The notes under the pieces: generated by a model | Seen by the model: only the letters and a program-made list of their open reading frames with translations | Told to the model about the DNA's origin: nothing | The model's database searches: none | Program-made: the position numbers and the translations under genes | Source: Serinus canaria | Taxonomy: Eukaryota > Chordata > Aves > Passeriformes > Fringillidae | Direction of reading: 5' to 3' | Length of the DNA: 64,000 bases | Assembly (NCBI RefSeq): GCF_022539315.1 | Contig: NC_066322.1 | Span: forward strand, 20,594,765-20,658,764 | Shown here: positions 1-12,425 of the stretch, in pieces | Layout of the letters: every line of letters starts with the position of its first letter | How positions within the stretch are numbered: the first letter of the stretch is position 1

Positions 1-664
1 TGGCAACAACATGGAGGTGAAAAACAGCTTGCCAGTCACGGGAGCAGGAACTAACCTGCTCACTCTGTTAGCTCACTGACTCTTTTTGTGTTCTACAGCA
101 GGAAACCATGAGTCCAAAGCTCATCCCTGTTAGATGGCAACAACCAGCCCTGTCCCATGCACAACCTCAGCTTCCTCTTTCCCTGCCATGCAATTAAAGA
201 GAAATAAAAGAATCACCCATAAAAGTCAATTGAGTGGCAGTTTAAGAATAACTGTATTCTCATTAATTACCATGTTGTTTAGCTGTGGGAAAGAGCACCA
301 TGAGGTTTTATTGTTCTTGTTTAAACACCAGAAATACTGCAAAGCTTATATTGGATGATATATGCAACTGTTCTTCAGGGTACAGTGAAGAAAATAAGTA
401 TTCGTAGCAAAGACTGTCTTGCACAAGGTAAGAAAATTTGTGGTTTGATCCACAGTGGGAGAAGAAAATGCTGCAGACATAAAAGTAGCTGTCCAAGCAT
501 CAAGGGAGCACCCATAGCATAGCAAGAACTTCAAATTATTTTAGCACTCCATATAAGAAATGTTTTAAAATCCAGAACATGCTATCCCTACTCAAAGAGA
601 AAATTTGTTTTTGTGGTTAAGATGAAACTGGAAATTCAAAACACATGTTAATTCCTAGTCTGCA

Positions 665-835
665 TGACATGGGAGTAATTTGATTCTCTGTGTCCCAGTT
701 CCTCACCTATAGCTAAAAATATTACCTTTTCTTTTTAAAGGCCCTGCCTTTTAGATTATCAGCTCACAGAGCAGGTATTACATCTTTCTTTGTATTTAGT
801 ACAGCATTAAGAATAAAGCTGGTATAATCTCAGAT
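665..835 (+). repeat. Possible ancient CR1/L3-type remnant
   Basis: The segment has the order of motifs typical of an old amniote interspersed repeat: a 'TCTCTGTGTCCCAGTTCCTC' stretch, then a T-rich part, then 'TTTTAGATTATCAGCTCACA' and a 'GTATTTAGTACAGCATTAAG' like stretch. This resembles the widespread old 3' end reading 'TTTTAGATTGTAAGCTC'. It is heavily diverged and the limits are approximate. A repeat-library search would settle it. Confidence 0.35.
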
Positions 836-3800
836 GGGCAAGCCTATACTAAGAACATAAATTTATTTGGTAAGATTTTAATGTTAACCTAATTCCATGT
901 CTTCTCATGTCTTACTTGGGATGAACTTAAAAGAAAGACAATAATAGCATCACACCTATGTTTCATGCACTATAATAACCCTTGGAAGAAAAACATACCA
1001 CAAAAAGTGAAAAAGAGATGAAATATGACTGTAAACCTTGCACAAACACAGCAATGGCTTCAGCTCACCTGTATACACTGTAAATGTGGAGCTGAGCCTT
1101 TTACTTTCAGTTGCTCCATCAGTGACTGCCACTGCCACTGTGTCCTGTCACTCAGCACCTGCTGCCACCTCCTCACCTGCTTCTCATCCCTCATGTCTGC
1201 ACCACCCCTGGAACCCAACCTGAGGGAGCTGGAGGGTGGGGTGGGGGGCATGCAGCAGGGGCTGTGCAGGGCAGGGAAGGAAAGCAGCCCTGCACATCCC
1301 CCAGCAGAAGCATTGCTGCCTGCCCGCCTCCCCTCAAGAACATGGGCTCTTGTGGGGGTTACTCTGTTCCACTGCTTGCATCCTTCCAGTGCAGACACAC
1401 CTCCTGAGTGGAGGATGTCTGATCCCTCTGAGCTGCTGCTCTAAACCCTGTAGCCTACATAGCCACAGTCCTCCTCCATGCCTGGGAATCAGCACTCAGC
1501 CTGTAAACCTGGGGGTTCCACATGTTGCACAATATTTTGCATGCTTCCAGCCAAGATCCTGCCAAACCAGCATGATGTCTCCAAGCACTACTGCCTGGCC
1601 TGAAGCAGCTGCTCTCAGCTCCATGGGCAGCTCCCTGCACTTCCCTGAGCCCTAAGTGTCCCCTTGCCCCACAACAGCACCCATCCCTCACCACTGAGCC
1701 AGCACCACTGCCTGCAGACTGCTCCTGCCGTGCACAAACCAGCTAGCTCAGCTGCCTCTGGATGCAGTTCCCTCCCAGTGGATTTCCCTTCATCCATGCT
1801 CAACCACACCCCATGCCCTCGTCAGACACACTTTTACTCTTCAGGCAAATGTAGGAAAAGCATCTGCCTGCTACAGCCTCTTCCCATCTCTCCATGCAGG
1901 CTCTTGGTAGGTCTCTCTTTGGAGGAACACCTGGCTCCACTCCAGTGGGTGTTGCTGGCTAAGCTTGGTTTAACTGGGGTTGCCTATGGCAGCCTAAGCC
2001 ACGCCATTTCCCAGGGTCTTTGCTTCCCTACAAAGCAGTCAGTCCTCATGGGCTGAGCCTGAGCAAGCTGCATGGAACACATATGATGGCTCCCATTGCC
2101 ACACAGGTTAATAGAAAGACTGCTGGTGTTTCAGCATCATTTGCAATAGCTGAGTCTCAAACTAGCCTGGCATCTTGAGCTGTTAAATTCCCCATCAGTG
2201 ACTTACAGGGACAAATGATTTATCTGTTCAGAGCCCCAAGCTGGATCTCAAACCCATATTTCATATTCAAAATAGGCTAATCAGTGAATTTATAAAAAGA
2301 ACTGTGGCGGCCTAGATGGCTGGCAGTACACACCGAATAATAATTTGAACAAACACTGCCTGCCTGTGATGATAAAGGACAATTGCACAGCAAACATCCC
2401 AAATAGACTGCAGTGCAATCAGTCTCCATATAGCCCCATGAGTCATGCTGGGTTGGAAAATACTTTATAAATGCTAGTACTGGCAGGCAATAATTTTAAT
2501 TAGATACGGCCTAATTAAAAAAGAATAGAGGCTTTTATAGTTCATGCTTCCCCAGTGTGTACTAGGGATCCCCACTGGTTGGCAAACAGGAAAAATGGTT
2601 GTATTATTTAATAAGCACAATGTTATCAGCAGAGCTTTAATGCAGGATTTAATGCATTTGCACTGGCTCACCAGAGTGAATGCTGACTGGCCAGGGTACA
2701 GCCTGGATGAAAGAACATCACAGGCATTTCACATCTCCAAACAAGACCTCAAAATGTGTCAAAACAATGAACTACACACAAGGAACTGGCTCAACCTCCT
2801 GGGTGTTTATTAAGCTGTATGTGAGTGTTAGGCAGATTCACTAAGAATAAAAATTTGCCTGAAGCTGCAAAGAAGCACCTCAGGCTGATTAGCTTCTCTG
2901 CAAGCATGGAGTAATGAGGAGAGAGAAGTGATCCCAGCGCCCTCACAGCAGCTCTGTGCCTACCCTTCCCAGAGGACCATGCATTCCTGGGTACTTAGAG
3001 CTGGCAAGTGCTGCAACACCAGCCCTGGGGCCTCAGCCCTCCAGTGCAGAGATGGGAACAGCTACAGAAAGCAGAAATCCAGTGCTCCCATGACCCGACC
3101 CACCGGCACCATGGATTCCTCTCTCATTTTCACATGTCGTTGTGTAATGCTTCCACTCTTCTGGGAGAGGAAGCAAAAATACCACAAGAAAAAGCACTTC
3201 CTGCAGTATTTCTGAGCTAGTCAAATCCAGGAAACAATGGAAACTACAGTGATGCACAGGCTATTTGGGTTTCTTGTGTTCTTTTGCATTTCTGTTATTT
3301 CCTGTGTTTTTCACAGGAATATCTGAAGCCATAAGGAAGATAAGCCTGCATATATGTACATGATAGCATTAGAGTAGTAACTTCTCCCTGCACTTCTTTA
3401 AAATAACAGAAACCTTGAGTGAGTGAGGACTGTGCATCATGGTCACTCCATTGCCACAGCCAGACTGCTCAGTTTGCAGTACCTTGGATCCCAGGGATGC
3501 TACAGATTAATTGAAGAACATTATTCCTGCTCAGAGGATCCCAGTGAGCCCATCTCACAGACCCTCACAACAAGCTGAAGATCTGCACTATCTCCCTGAG
3601 AGCCTGCTGCTTTGCTACAATCCAAGGGCCTCCATGAGTTCAAGCCACCCTCCACATTACCTTCTCCTGCATGTGGGGGTGCTGGGGGCTCCCCAGGGCC
3701 AGGACAAGAGTCCAGGGTGAGGTGTGGGAGGGCTGCCATGGGGCAGGCATTGGCTGGGGCTGCCCGACTCTGGCGTCGGTAGTTCTGCTGAGAACAAGTG

Positions 3801-4891
3801 CTGCTCAGCAATCCTGTATTGATTTGCCTCAGCCAAGGTCACCTTAGAAGATGACTTATATTAAGAAAATCAATTTTTCAAAAAGTCATTGCTGAAAGCA
3901 ATGCTTGATTTCTAAATTCAGAGCACAGCTGGGCATGTGTCTGAATTACCCAATTCTTATTAAAGGCAGAAGGAAATCTGCCCACACGATAGCTTTGTAC
4001 TGGAAACATATACAATGAAACTTCTATTACTCACTATTGTAACTCAAAAAGACTTAAAAGCATAAGACTGCTTCCTTAATTTTCTATATAATTCCTATAA
4101 TTTTGGCGTTTCCCAACCCCATCCAAAGTTGCTAGCAGCATCTGCTTTGTCCTGGGAAGCAAAAAGGGGTTTTGAAATGCAGTCCTTTCCAAGTATTTTG
4201 CCCCAGTTTCACCATTTCCTTCCTCAGTGAAACATGCATATTCACCTCCTTTTTATTAACAGAGAATCAGATGACACTTAGTCATCCGTTACTCGAGGCT
4301 CTGCACAGATGTCATGCAATGTGCACAGGAACTCAGTAGTGTAATGTCAGGAATATTTCCCTGCTTCCAAGTTCATTCATGCTTTTCTCCTAATGGATAG
4401 CTAGATGCTGTACACACATAAATGTTCTGCATCACTACCTATGGAGGCCTCAAAAACATTTGGGCAAGTTCTTTTCAGCTCTGAGGGTTGCTCTTTGCAA
4501 TCTCTGAGAGGACTCCCTTGAGTGCCAGAGTCCCCAAGGTGGAGCCTCACACCATCCAGGGCAGTGAACTGGCTGCTGCCCTGCAGGCAGGGTGCAACCA
4601 AACCAAAACACAAATGTGGCAGGAAGAGGTAAAACTGGAAGAGAGCGTAGTGGGGCAGAGGCCCTGGCTTGCTGTGCCTGCCTGCATCTGCATTAGACAA
4701 TCAGTGCAAGTTTCCAAGGAGGGTGTAAATAGTGGGATGATGGTTAAGGTATCTTGACATGACATTTTCTTCTACTCATACCATTAACCAATGGCTGAAG
4801 GATCTGGGTAGAAGAGTGAGAATTGGGCTATGAGCAGAAGAGCAGAGGCAGGAGCTGATGTCCCTGTAAAGCCCACGTTCAGCATTATCTT

Positions 4892-4935
4892 AAAGCTCCT
4901 GAAGGAACTAATTTTTCAGTTCCTTCAGGAGCTTT
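4892..4935. repeat. Perfect 18-bp inverted repeat with 8-nt loop
   Basis: The left arm at 4892-4909 (AAAGCTCCTGAAGGAACT) is the exact reverse complement of 4918-4935, separated by the loop AATTTTTC. The pairing does not continue outside the arms. The stem is shorter than a usual microRNA precursor and there is no Pol III or Pol II context that I can recognise. Confidence 0.9.
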
Positions 4936-7900
4936 TCACAGAGATTTTTCTTAAACTCTGTTTTGGAAATCTGTCCTCTCATCCAGAGCTGTAGTTATAC
5001 CAGCTTGCTGCATGCTCACCTTCCTTCAGACTGAGGCCGGGGCTTTGCCAGCACTGGGGTCACCAGCTGGTCAGGCTGCTCTGCCTCATGAGGGGCTGCA
5101 GGACACTACTGGGGATTTACACTCTCTGCCTGTATTTTCACTACAGGAGAAGCTGAGCAGCACAGTTGTGCAAATGCAGCCTGGTTCTGACAGCCGAGGG
5201 TCTGCGCAGCCTGGTTGTGCATCCACACTTGAGCGGGATAACGCTAAGCTTGCAATGTTATATGACTATTCCAAGCATTTCCCTCCAAGACTTGGTCTGC
5301 CATCAGTATGTCTCCTTGGAGGGCTGTGAATCACCAGCCTCTTTGCAACTTTACTCTCTCGCCTCACTCCACCTCTTCAGGCAATCACATAACTCCTCGC
5401 TCTTGCTGCTCCAGCTTGACAAACTGCTCCTCTGTTTGTAGGCAAGAGACACCATGGTCAGCCCCTGTTACAAAGGGAATAGCAGCTGCAAGAATAACTT
5501 GCCAGTCAATCTGCACAGTTCCTCTACCCCACCACAGGTATATTCAAAGTCTGAACTATCATCCTAAAAACCTGTGTATTCTTAAAATAGTTTAAAATAT
5601 ATTTACACCTCAAAAAGTCTCTTAAATAATACATTAGTCTGTGATAGCTGCTAATTTTTTGAAGTCTTCACTAATGTACATATTTATGCACATAAAAATG
5701 TAATTATATGCTTTATATAGTCGTTTATCCTCTTTTCAGTCCAGCATGATGAGCTGCCAGGGTGCTGTCAGCACTGCGAAGCGCTGACGGCACGCGATGC
5801 CTGCTAGCTGCATCCAAGCACTTACAGAATGCACGTGTCAAGTGCTGCACATTTCCTGGTGTCAGCACCATTTGCTCAACACATGACAAACAAAAGGATG
5901 GGTTTAGGCTTTCCTGCTGATCTTTATTTTCCAGAGAATATAGGTGTCTGTTCCTGAATCTATTAAGTGAAATACAGGTGAAGTGTTAAGATTACCGACA
6001 TAAGCCAAAGTTGTTACTGCAAACCTACAACACAAAACATTCATAATTACATAAGTATAATAAATGGTTCTCTGAGTCATCTGTAATTAGGAAGCATCAC
6101 TGAAATGCTTCTACCAACACAGCTGGGCCTGGAGCAAGCATCTATTAAAGCTCCTTAATCTGGGCTACTTAGCCATCCTCACTGAGGCTGTGTTCCTGCA
6201 CTTTGTGTTAAAGCCAGTGAGATGAGCTATATACACACACCAGCTGAAGGAGAGAGGGAAGATTGTGAATCCATACCCTTGCAAGAATAATTAGACAAAC
6301 ATATCCCCATTCTCATTTGGTATCATAGTAAGTTTGGCAACTATTTGCCAAGGTTATTCAGTGTATTAGGAGATTCCTCATCACAAAAGCCTCCTTTGGC
6401 CTTCAGCTTTGAATTTTGTATTAACCAGTCCTGACTGGTTCAAGATGTGTTACAGGAGTTTTCTGGAGCCATTAACATCTAAGTATTTTCACAATATGTT
6501 TTCAGCCATCTGTGAGCAGACTAATACAGCAGTACCGACAGGTTCTTCTGTCTCCATGACTGGATTACATAAATTCAATTACATGGTCCAGACATTTTTG
6601 AAGCATTTGCTTTACATCCCCATTCTGTGCATTTTATATCCTTATCTGTAGGGCAATGCTCTGTACTAACTTCGAGGTTTGCTTTTCCCTTCACACAATT
6701 AAAAAATTAATTTTTAAGATCTATGCAGGCATCAGGACCAATCTGCCTCTAACTGAAAATGAGAACGTTGAAGCTCACAAATTATGCAATTTTGAAATTA
6801 TGCAATTACCTGATGGGTGGTGGAGAGAAATAAGATATATCCCTGTATTAAAATAAAAATGCAGGGTAGCATTTCCTATCCTGTTCTACATTTGATGAAA
6901 TTAACCCTTCTTTTTTGTCCTACATCAATATTCTACCTAAGTCTACTGTATTTTTTGGTCCAATTGGATGTCTTCATTCACCCTGCTGTTAAGAGAAGTG
7001 GATCCTGATACCAAATTTGAAATAGAATTTATGAGTGCTGCCACTCAAAAGCAAGGACCAAGCAGGGGTGGAGGATATAAGGCTATGGAAACTTTAAAAG
7101 AACTCAGATAAAACTGTGTGCAACTGTAAGAAAGCAAAACAGCAGCTTTATAAAATACTGAAATAAGGCCCTCAGCCCCTTCTGTCTTTTGTAATGGTGG
7201 TATAAATCTTTTCCATCAGGAGGACTTTTTCCTTTCATGATTTGAAATGCTGGAAATGTGTGACACAACCTAAGGAAGGAATTCAACAAAGGTTTAGTAG
7301 AATCACAAGGGACAAAGAGTGAGTTTTCCCAGTCCTGTAGGTTTCACAGAGATACCAATGCTCCTAAGAGTTTTGCTTTGGAAATAATTCAAGCCCAAAT
7401 TTCTGCCAGGAAGTGTGTACTACCACTGAGAAAATACATTGCTGTGCAGCAGGGACACAGGCTTCCCAAATCCTCCCCAAAAAGCCAGCTCCAGCTTGTG
7501 GATGCTGAAGCATCTGTGTGTGCATTGTGGCATGTGGCTGCCACATGTGGCCCAATAACCCAGCAGCTACAGTTATGTCAAAATTATCATAATTCTACTA
7601 AACATTAGGGAGAAAAAGACAGCAATAATGTTAATGAATATTTAAGGTCCTCAGAAGACACACTGTTGAAACAGCTCCATGGCTTTCATAGCAGGGCCTG
7701 AGAACATCCCCAAGAAAGAAATCAGTCCATTCCTCCAATCTGCTTGCCTGAAGCAAATGGACAAGGAATGATACTGATATAGAAGAAAAATAGGTCAGCT
7801 TTATCTCAGCTATTTTATGCAGCTACTTTCTATGATAAATAAAGATTTCTAGTGAGGCAATCTCAATTTCTGCATGGTATATTATATATTCCACTCATTC

Positions 7901-10454
7901 ATCTACTTTCTAACATGAAAGACCTGAGTGACTACACTGGGTTTGATAGAATATTAATTAAGGCATAACACTCCAGTGTATAACTTAGCAATGGTCTAAC
8001 CACATGATAGTCATAAATGCTAAATGATTATTCCTAAGCATAAAAGTTCTTCCTAGAGAAGCCCAAGAAATCATGGCATCGAAAATTTAAATGTATGAAC
8101 CCACAGAACAAATTAAGAGAAAAAAGAATTCAAAATACATTTTTTTTTTTTTAAACTGAGAAACCTCAAAATTGTACTGGTATCTACCACTTAGTCCATA
8201 AAGCTGGGAGAGCTGCGGACAGCAAATGCTTTATCCACAGCAAACACAGTTTCCCTTCCTTCTTAGCAGCTGGCTGAGAGGAACTAAACTTAGCAGGCCT
8301 GAGGTGTAGGAAACCAGATAGCACAGTGTATGGCTGGATAGGAAATACAGGGCTCAATGTGTTTGAGGTTCAGATTAAGCCCTGACTTCCTCTGGGTCTA
8401 TTTTAAACGGTGGCAAATGATGGCATGCTCTCTTACAATAAAATGACAGATGATCAAAGGTCGAATATGATCTGTATGTCAAGCATTTGTAGAAGGACCT
8501 TTCTTTGGGAGACTGTGCAGGAAGCATTTTAACATGGTGTCTCATACTTCCCCTCATCTGTGTTTGTTAAAAACATACCAGAAACTGGGGAAAGCTGGAT
8601 GAATGGCTGCAGAGGACTGGCCAAGCAGCATGTGCCTGCACAAGGAAAACAGTTGGGTTTGGACAGAGGGAAGGAAAGACTACCATGGTCCCAGCCATTG
8701 CTCATGTGAGGAAAACAGTAAGACAGCATTAGCTGTACTCACACTTTCAGGTGCAACACCTGGGAAGAAAAGACACAACATGCTGAGGCCATCTTTTCAG
8801 CTCCCATTCTGGAGGTAGCCAGAGATCAAATCAGAAAAAGTGTAAAAAACAATGTGGAAACCCTGCTTTTTCCAGCTGACATTTTAAATACAGTTTTGCA
8901 ATGCCTATAGCAAACAGGATGCACGACTCAGTGTGTCATGCTGAACACAAATGGCACCCTTGCCAAATTTGCTAGCATAATATATTACCCATAACTGGTG
9001 CTGAGGCAGCCAAAGGACTTCACCTTTTTGTGAAATTGAAAAACAAGAACACACAAGTCTTCATCCCAGAAAGTGAGGGGTACATGAACATCACAGCCAT
9101 TCTGTCTATCACAAGGCTCACTTCCTTCCCACCCTCCTTCTCATACCTAGAAATCTGCAGAACAAAAGCCTGTGTTTGAAAATTCCTTTTAATCAAATTT
9201 TTCAACTTGCCTCAGGCAGTGTTGCAACAGTCCACAGCTCCAACTCTGACCTGGAGCCTGTTGGCAGCTCTGTAGCTGCCCCTGCCAAATACTTGTCCTA
9301 CTTCACTAAGGCAAAGGAAGATGTTGTGGCTTATTTTTTGCTAAGAAAGATAACTGGGATCACTTTGCTTCTCTGAAAATCCACAAGAGCCAATTTATTA
9401 GTTACAGCAAGAGTTGAAAATAAAACTGTTCAGCTCACACTTTCTGAGGATCCTGCTGGCAGCACCTACTCTCATGAAAAAGCGGTCATTCTTAAGTGCA
9501 GCTGTGTGGACTCCTAAAAAGCAACACAAAGCTGCTTCTACTGAGATTTGACACTGGCTTAACAGAGCAGGGAGAATTTTTAAGCATAGAATATTAAATA
9601 TTAATTTGAATCAGAAAAGCTTTCCCTGATGTTAGGTGGGTGGGAAATCAGGAGAACATTTTATAAAAAGCCATTGTGTTTTCTCTACCCCCTGTTCCTC
9701 TGCCTCTGGCAGCACAGCCCATTTAACTGGCTAACAGGATGCCAGCAGGAGTCCTGGGAACAGAAGGGCAGTTTTAGAATGCACACTATGGTCTAAACAG
9801 TGAGAGGTGAATATCCTCTGAAATGGCTCGGTGTTGTACAGAGGAACACAGGTACCATTTCCCTGTGGCCTTTGTAGGATTTGTCAGGTCCCCAGGTGGT
9901 TCTGTGAGCAGTATTGGACTGTAGCCAGCTCTGAGTGTGAGTGAAGCCCCACAGAGAAGTTAGTGAATGCACCCTGTTACAGGCATACTGTACGGTGTGA
10001 CCAGCAGCAGGGGGCCACACACTTCTGCTCAGGCAACTCTTGGTGCGTACCTCCAAGCTCCTACAAACAAGCAGGGCAAAGAGATGCCAGCCACCATATA
10101 GAAGCAAACTGGCACAGGCAAGAGGTATTTTACTGCTCTGAATAAAAGAAATCCATCAGCAACACAACCATTAGGAGGAAAAAAATGGGAATAATCCCAC
10201 CTAGACACACATGATAAAAAACCTAGCATCAGACAAACCATAGTTTTTAGACTAGTGACTGATCTACCAAAAAACTTGGCATCAAAAAAAAGATCCAAAA
10301 CATTCTCATCCAATGTGAAGTATTCTTACCATCAGAACAACAGGAAAAAATAGTCAAGTTGCCATTTGGTGTTAAAGCAAATATGCTGTTCAATAAATTT
10401 TTAAGTTTGGGTTTTCATAAAATCCAGCTTTTCTGTTGTTTTTTATAATAAAAT

Positions 10455-10530
10455 AGTAAGGGCCCAGAACTGGACACAGGATTCAAGGTGCAACCTCACC
10501 AGTGCCAACAACAAGGGGGAAGCTTTTAGA
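10455..10530 (-). mobile_element. Short CR1 LINE fragment
   Basis: The stretch 'GGCCCAGAACTGGACACAGG' followed by 'TTCAAGGTGCAACCTCACCA' and 'GTGC' matches the antisense of the avian CR1 reverse-transcriptase region. The same block reappears at about 52811 inside a longer CR1. Only this short piece is recognisable; both ends are approximate. Confidence 0.5.
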
Positions 10531-12214
10531 AAACACTAAACCATTTTCCAAGTATCCTAATTCCACCTTTTGTCTCTGTCTGAAAGCTTTTACTAAATTC
10601 AAGGTCAAGTTACTTAGGCTTCCAGGTTCTGTAACCTATTCTCTTGCAGATCACCCAACTCTAATGGACAATTAACAAACATCAAACAGGGATAAATCAG
10701 CAACTACTCCCCCAAAACAGGGGATAGCTCAACAAAATATTGAGCTCAGTTCCGGCCCATTCCTCTCAGTTCTGGCCCATTTTGACAGATGTCAAGCAGG
10801 AGCAATTTGGATTAAGACAGGCTGTGGCAATCAGGAGAAGCTGACAGAGGAGGACACAAGAATCTGCTCCCTGGCACATCCCTGTCCCGCAGCTTGCTGT
10901 CTTCCTACATCATGGCAACTGTTAACATTTCAGCATGCACACTACAGACCAGCAGGAACAGTGAGGCTGCGGGGAAGAGAGGACACAAATACCTCAGCCA
11001 TCAGGTTTAGAAGATCAGCGGCATTAAGGCATTAATTCCCTCAGCTGTGGAAGAGCCACCAAGATATGTTTAAGAATAGACAGAAAAGCTCAAATGCTGT
11101 CACAGTGAAAAGGTATGGAGGTTGGCAGGGCCACATTTCCTCATTGGGTGTACCCATGTTAGCTGACTGCCAGCAAAGGGCATCCAGCTCCAGTTCTACC
11201 CCAGCAAGGTGTCCCTGTGTGCCCGGGGGCTGACCTCGCTGAGCTTTCCCCACCTCCAAGCTGTAGTGTTGGGAATGCAGAGTAGGATCCTCAGGGTAGG
11301 AAGGGCCACGACTGAGCCATGTGAGGCCATTGCAGCTGCTGGAGTGGATCCCAGGACACAAACTCATGTTCCACCTTTGGTGCCAAAGCTATTGCCAAGG
11401 CATTTCCCTGTACTGTGACCCCCCTCTGGTAGAAGAATGGAAATGATTTTTCCTGCAGGGGAGGCTGACAAGGTGGAAGCTGAGCTTTGACCCACATATC
11501 TATTAAAAATGACATCCTTTATGTTCATTTACACAAATATTTTTCTAGTATTTAGACCACATTTTTGTTTGAAGGCTTTGTTAATGCAAAAACTTACTTG
11601 GAGCCTGCTGGAGTCATTTAGGATATGATCTCCTCACAGAACTCAGAAGGTTCGAGGAAAGCAGGGGACCTTGGTTAAAAAAAATGTGTGCTGTTTAAAA
11701 TAATTTACATAATTTTAAAATACTCACTATATTTAGGCATATCAGACAGAATTCCCATAGTTTCACAAATGTTTCTTGAAGACTGTGATTGACAACATGG
11801 TCTCCACAGACCATTTTCAGGTGCTCCAGCTTTGATTCAGCACTGAGTGAAACAGCAGTATAATTAATTAATATTGTTCTGTAAAAGTAATGGCCAGATA
11901 TTAATATTTTAATCAGACCAGATGAGAAGGCTCAGTATTTTTCTTCTGACCATTCTAAATACAGGCCTGGCATGGATTTTCTGGGGGAAGCACAAGGGAG
12001 TTGTAGCCTCCTTTCTAATATTGCCCACACTTGGTGTAATGGGACATGGGAAGACCTGCACTCCAGGGCAGCAGCCATAGTCAGTATGATAAGCTATGAC
12101 CAGAGACATAAACTTGAGATCTGATAAAGTACTGAAATATTCAGAAAGACTGCACTGGATAATGGTGAAGGGTTTAATTCACACTGAGCCAGTACGGCTG
12201 GAAGGATAAGCACA

Positions 12215-12425
12215 AGCATTAAAGCACTGGAGTTCTCTTGCCAGCTCTGCCACTAAGTCCATGCAAATCACTTAATCTTCCTATTTGGTTACCCCTTTGC
12301 TAAAACGGGAATGTTAATATTTATTTACCTTCCAACTCACAGGCATGTTGTGAGGATTAATTAGTTAATAACTGTTAAGTGCTTTGAAGATACAAGTGAC
12401 TCTGCAAAATACTAAGTATTATTAA
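12215..12425 (+). mobile_element. MIR SINE (ancient, diverged)
   Basis: The order of diagnostic segments fits the MIR family in sense orientation: a 'CCAGCTCTGCCACTAAGT' start, 'AAATCACTTAATCTTCC', a 'TAAAACGGGAATGTTAAT' stretch, then 'TGTTGTGAGGATTAATTAGT' and 'AAGTGCTTTGAAGATACAAG'. MIR is a tRNA-derived SINE shared by amniotes and inactive for a very long time, so such copies are sparse in birds. Limits are approximate. Confidence 0.7.

Noticed and set aside
1025..1655. GC-richer stretch with several frames of about 140 codons
   Set aside because: The frames are Cys/Ser/Pro-rich with no motif, and different frames on both strands are equally open, as expected by composition.
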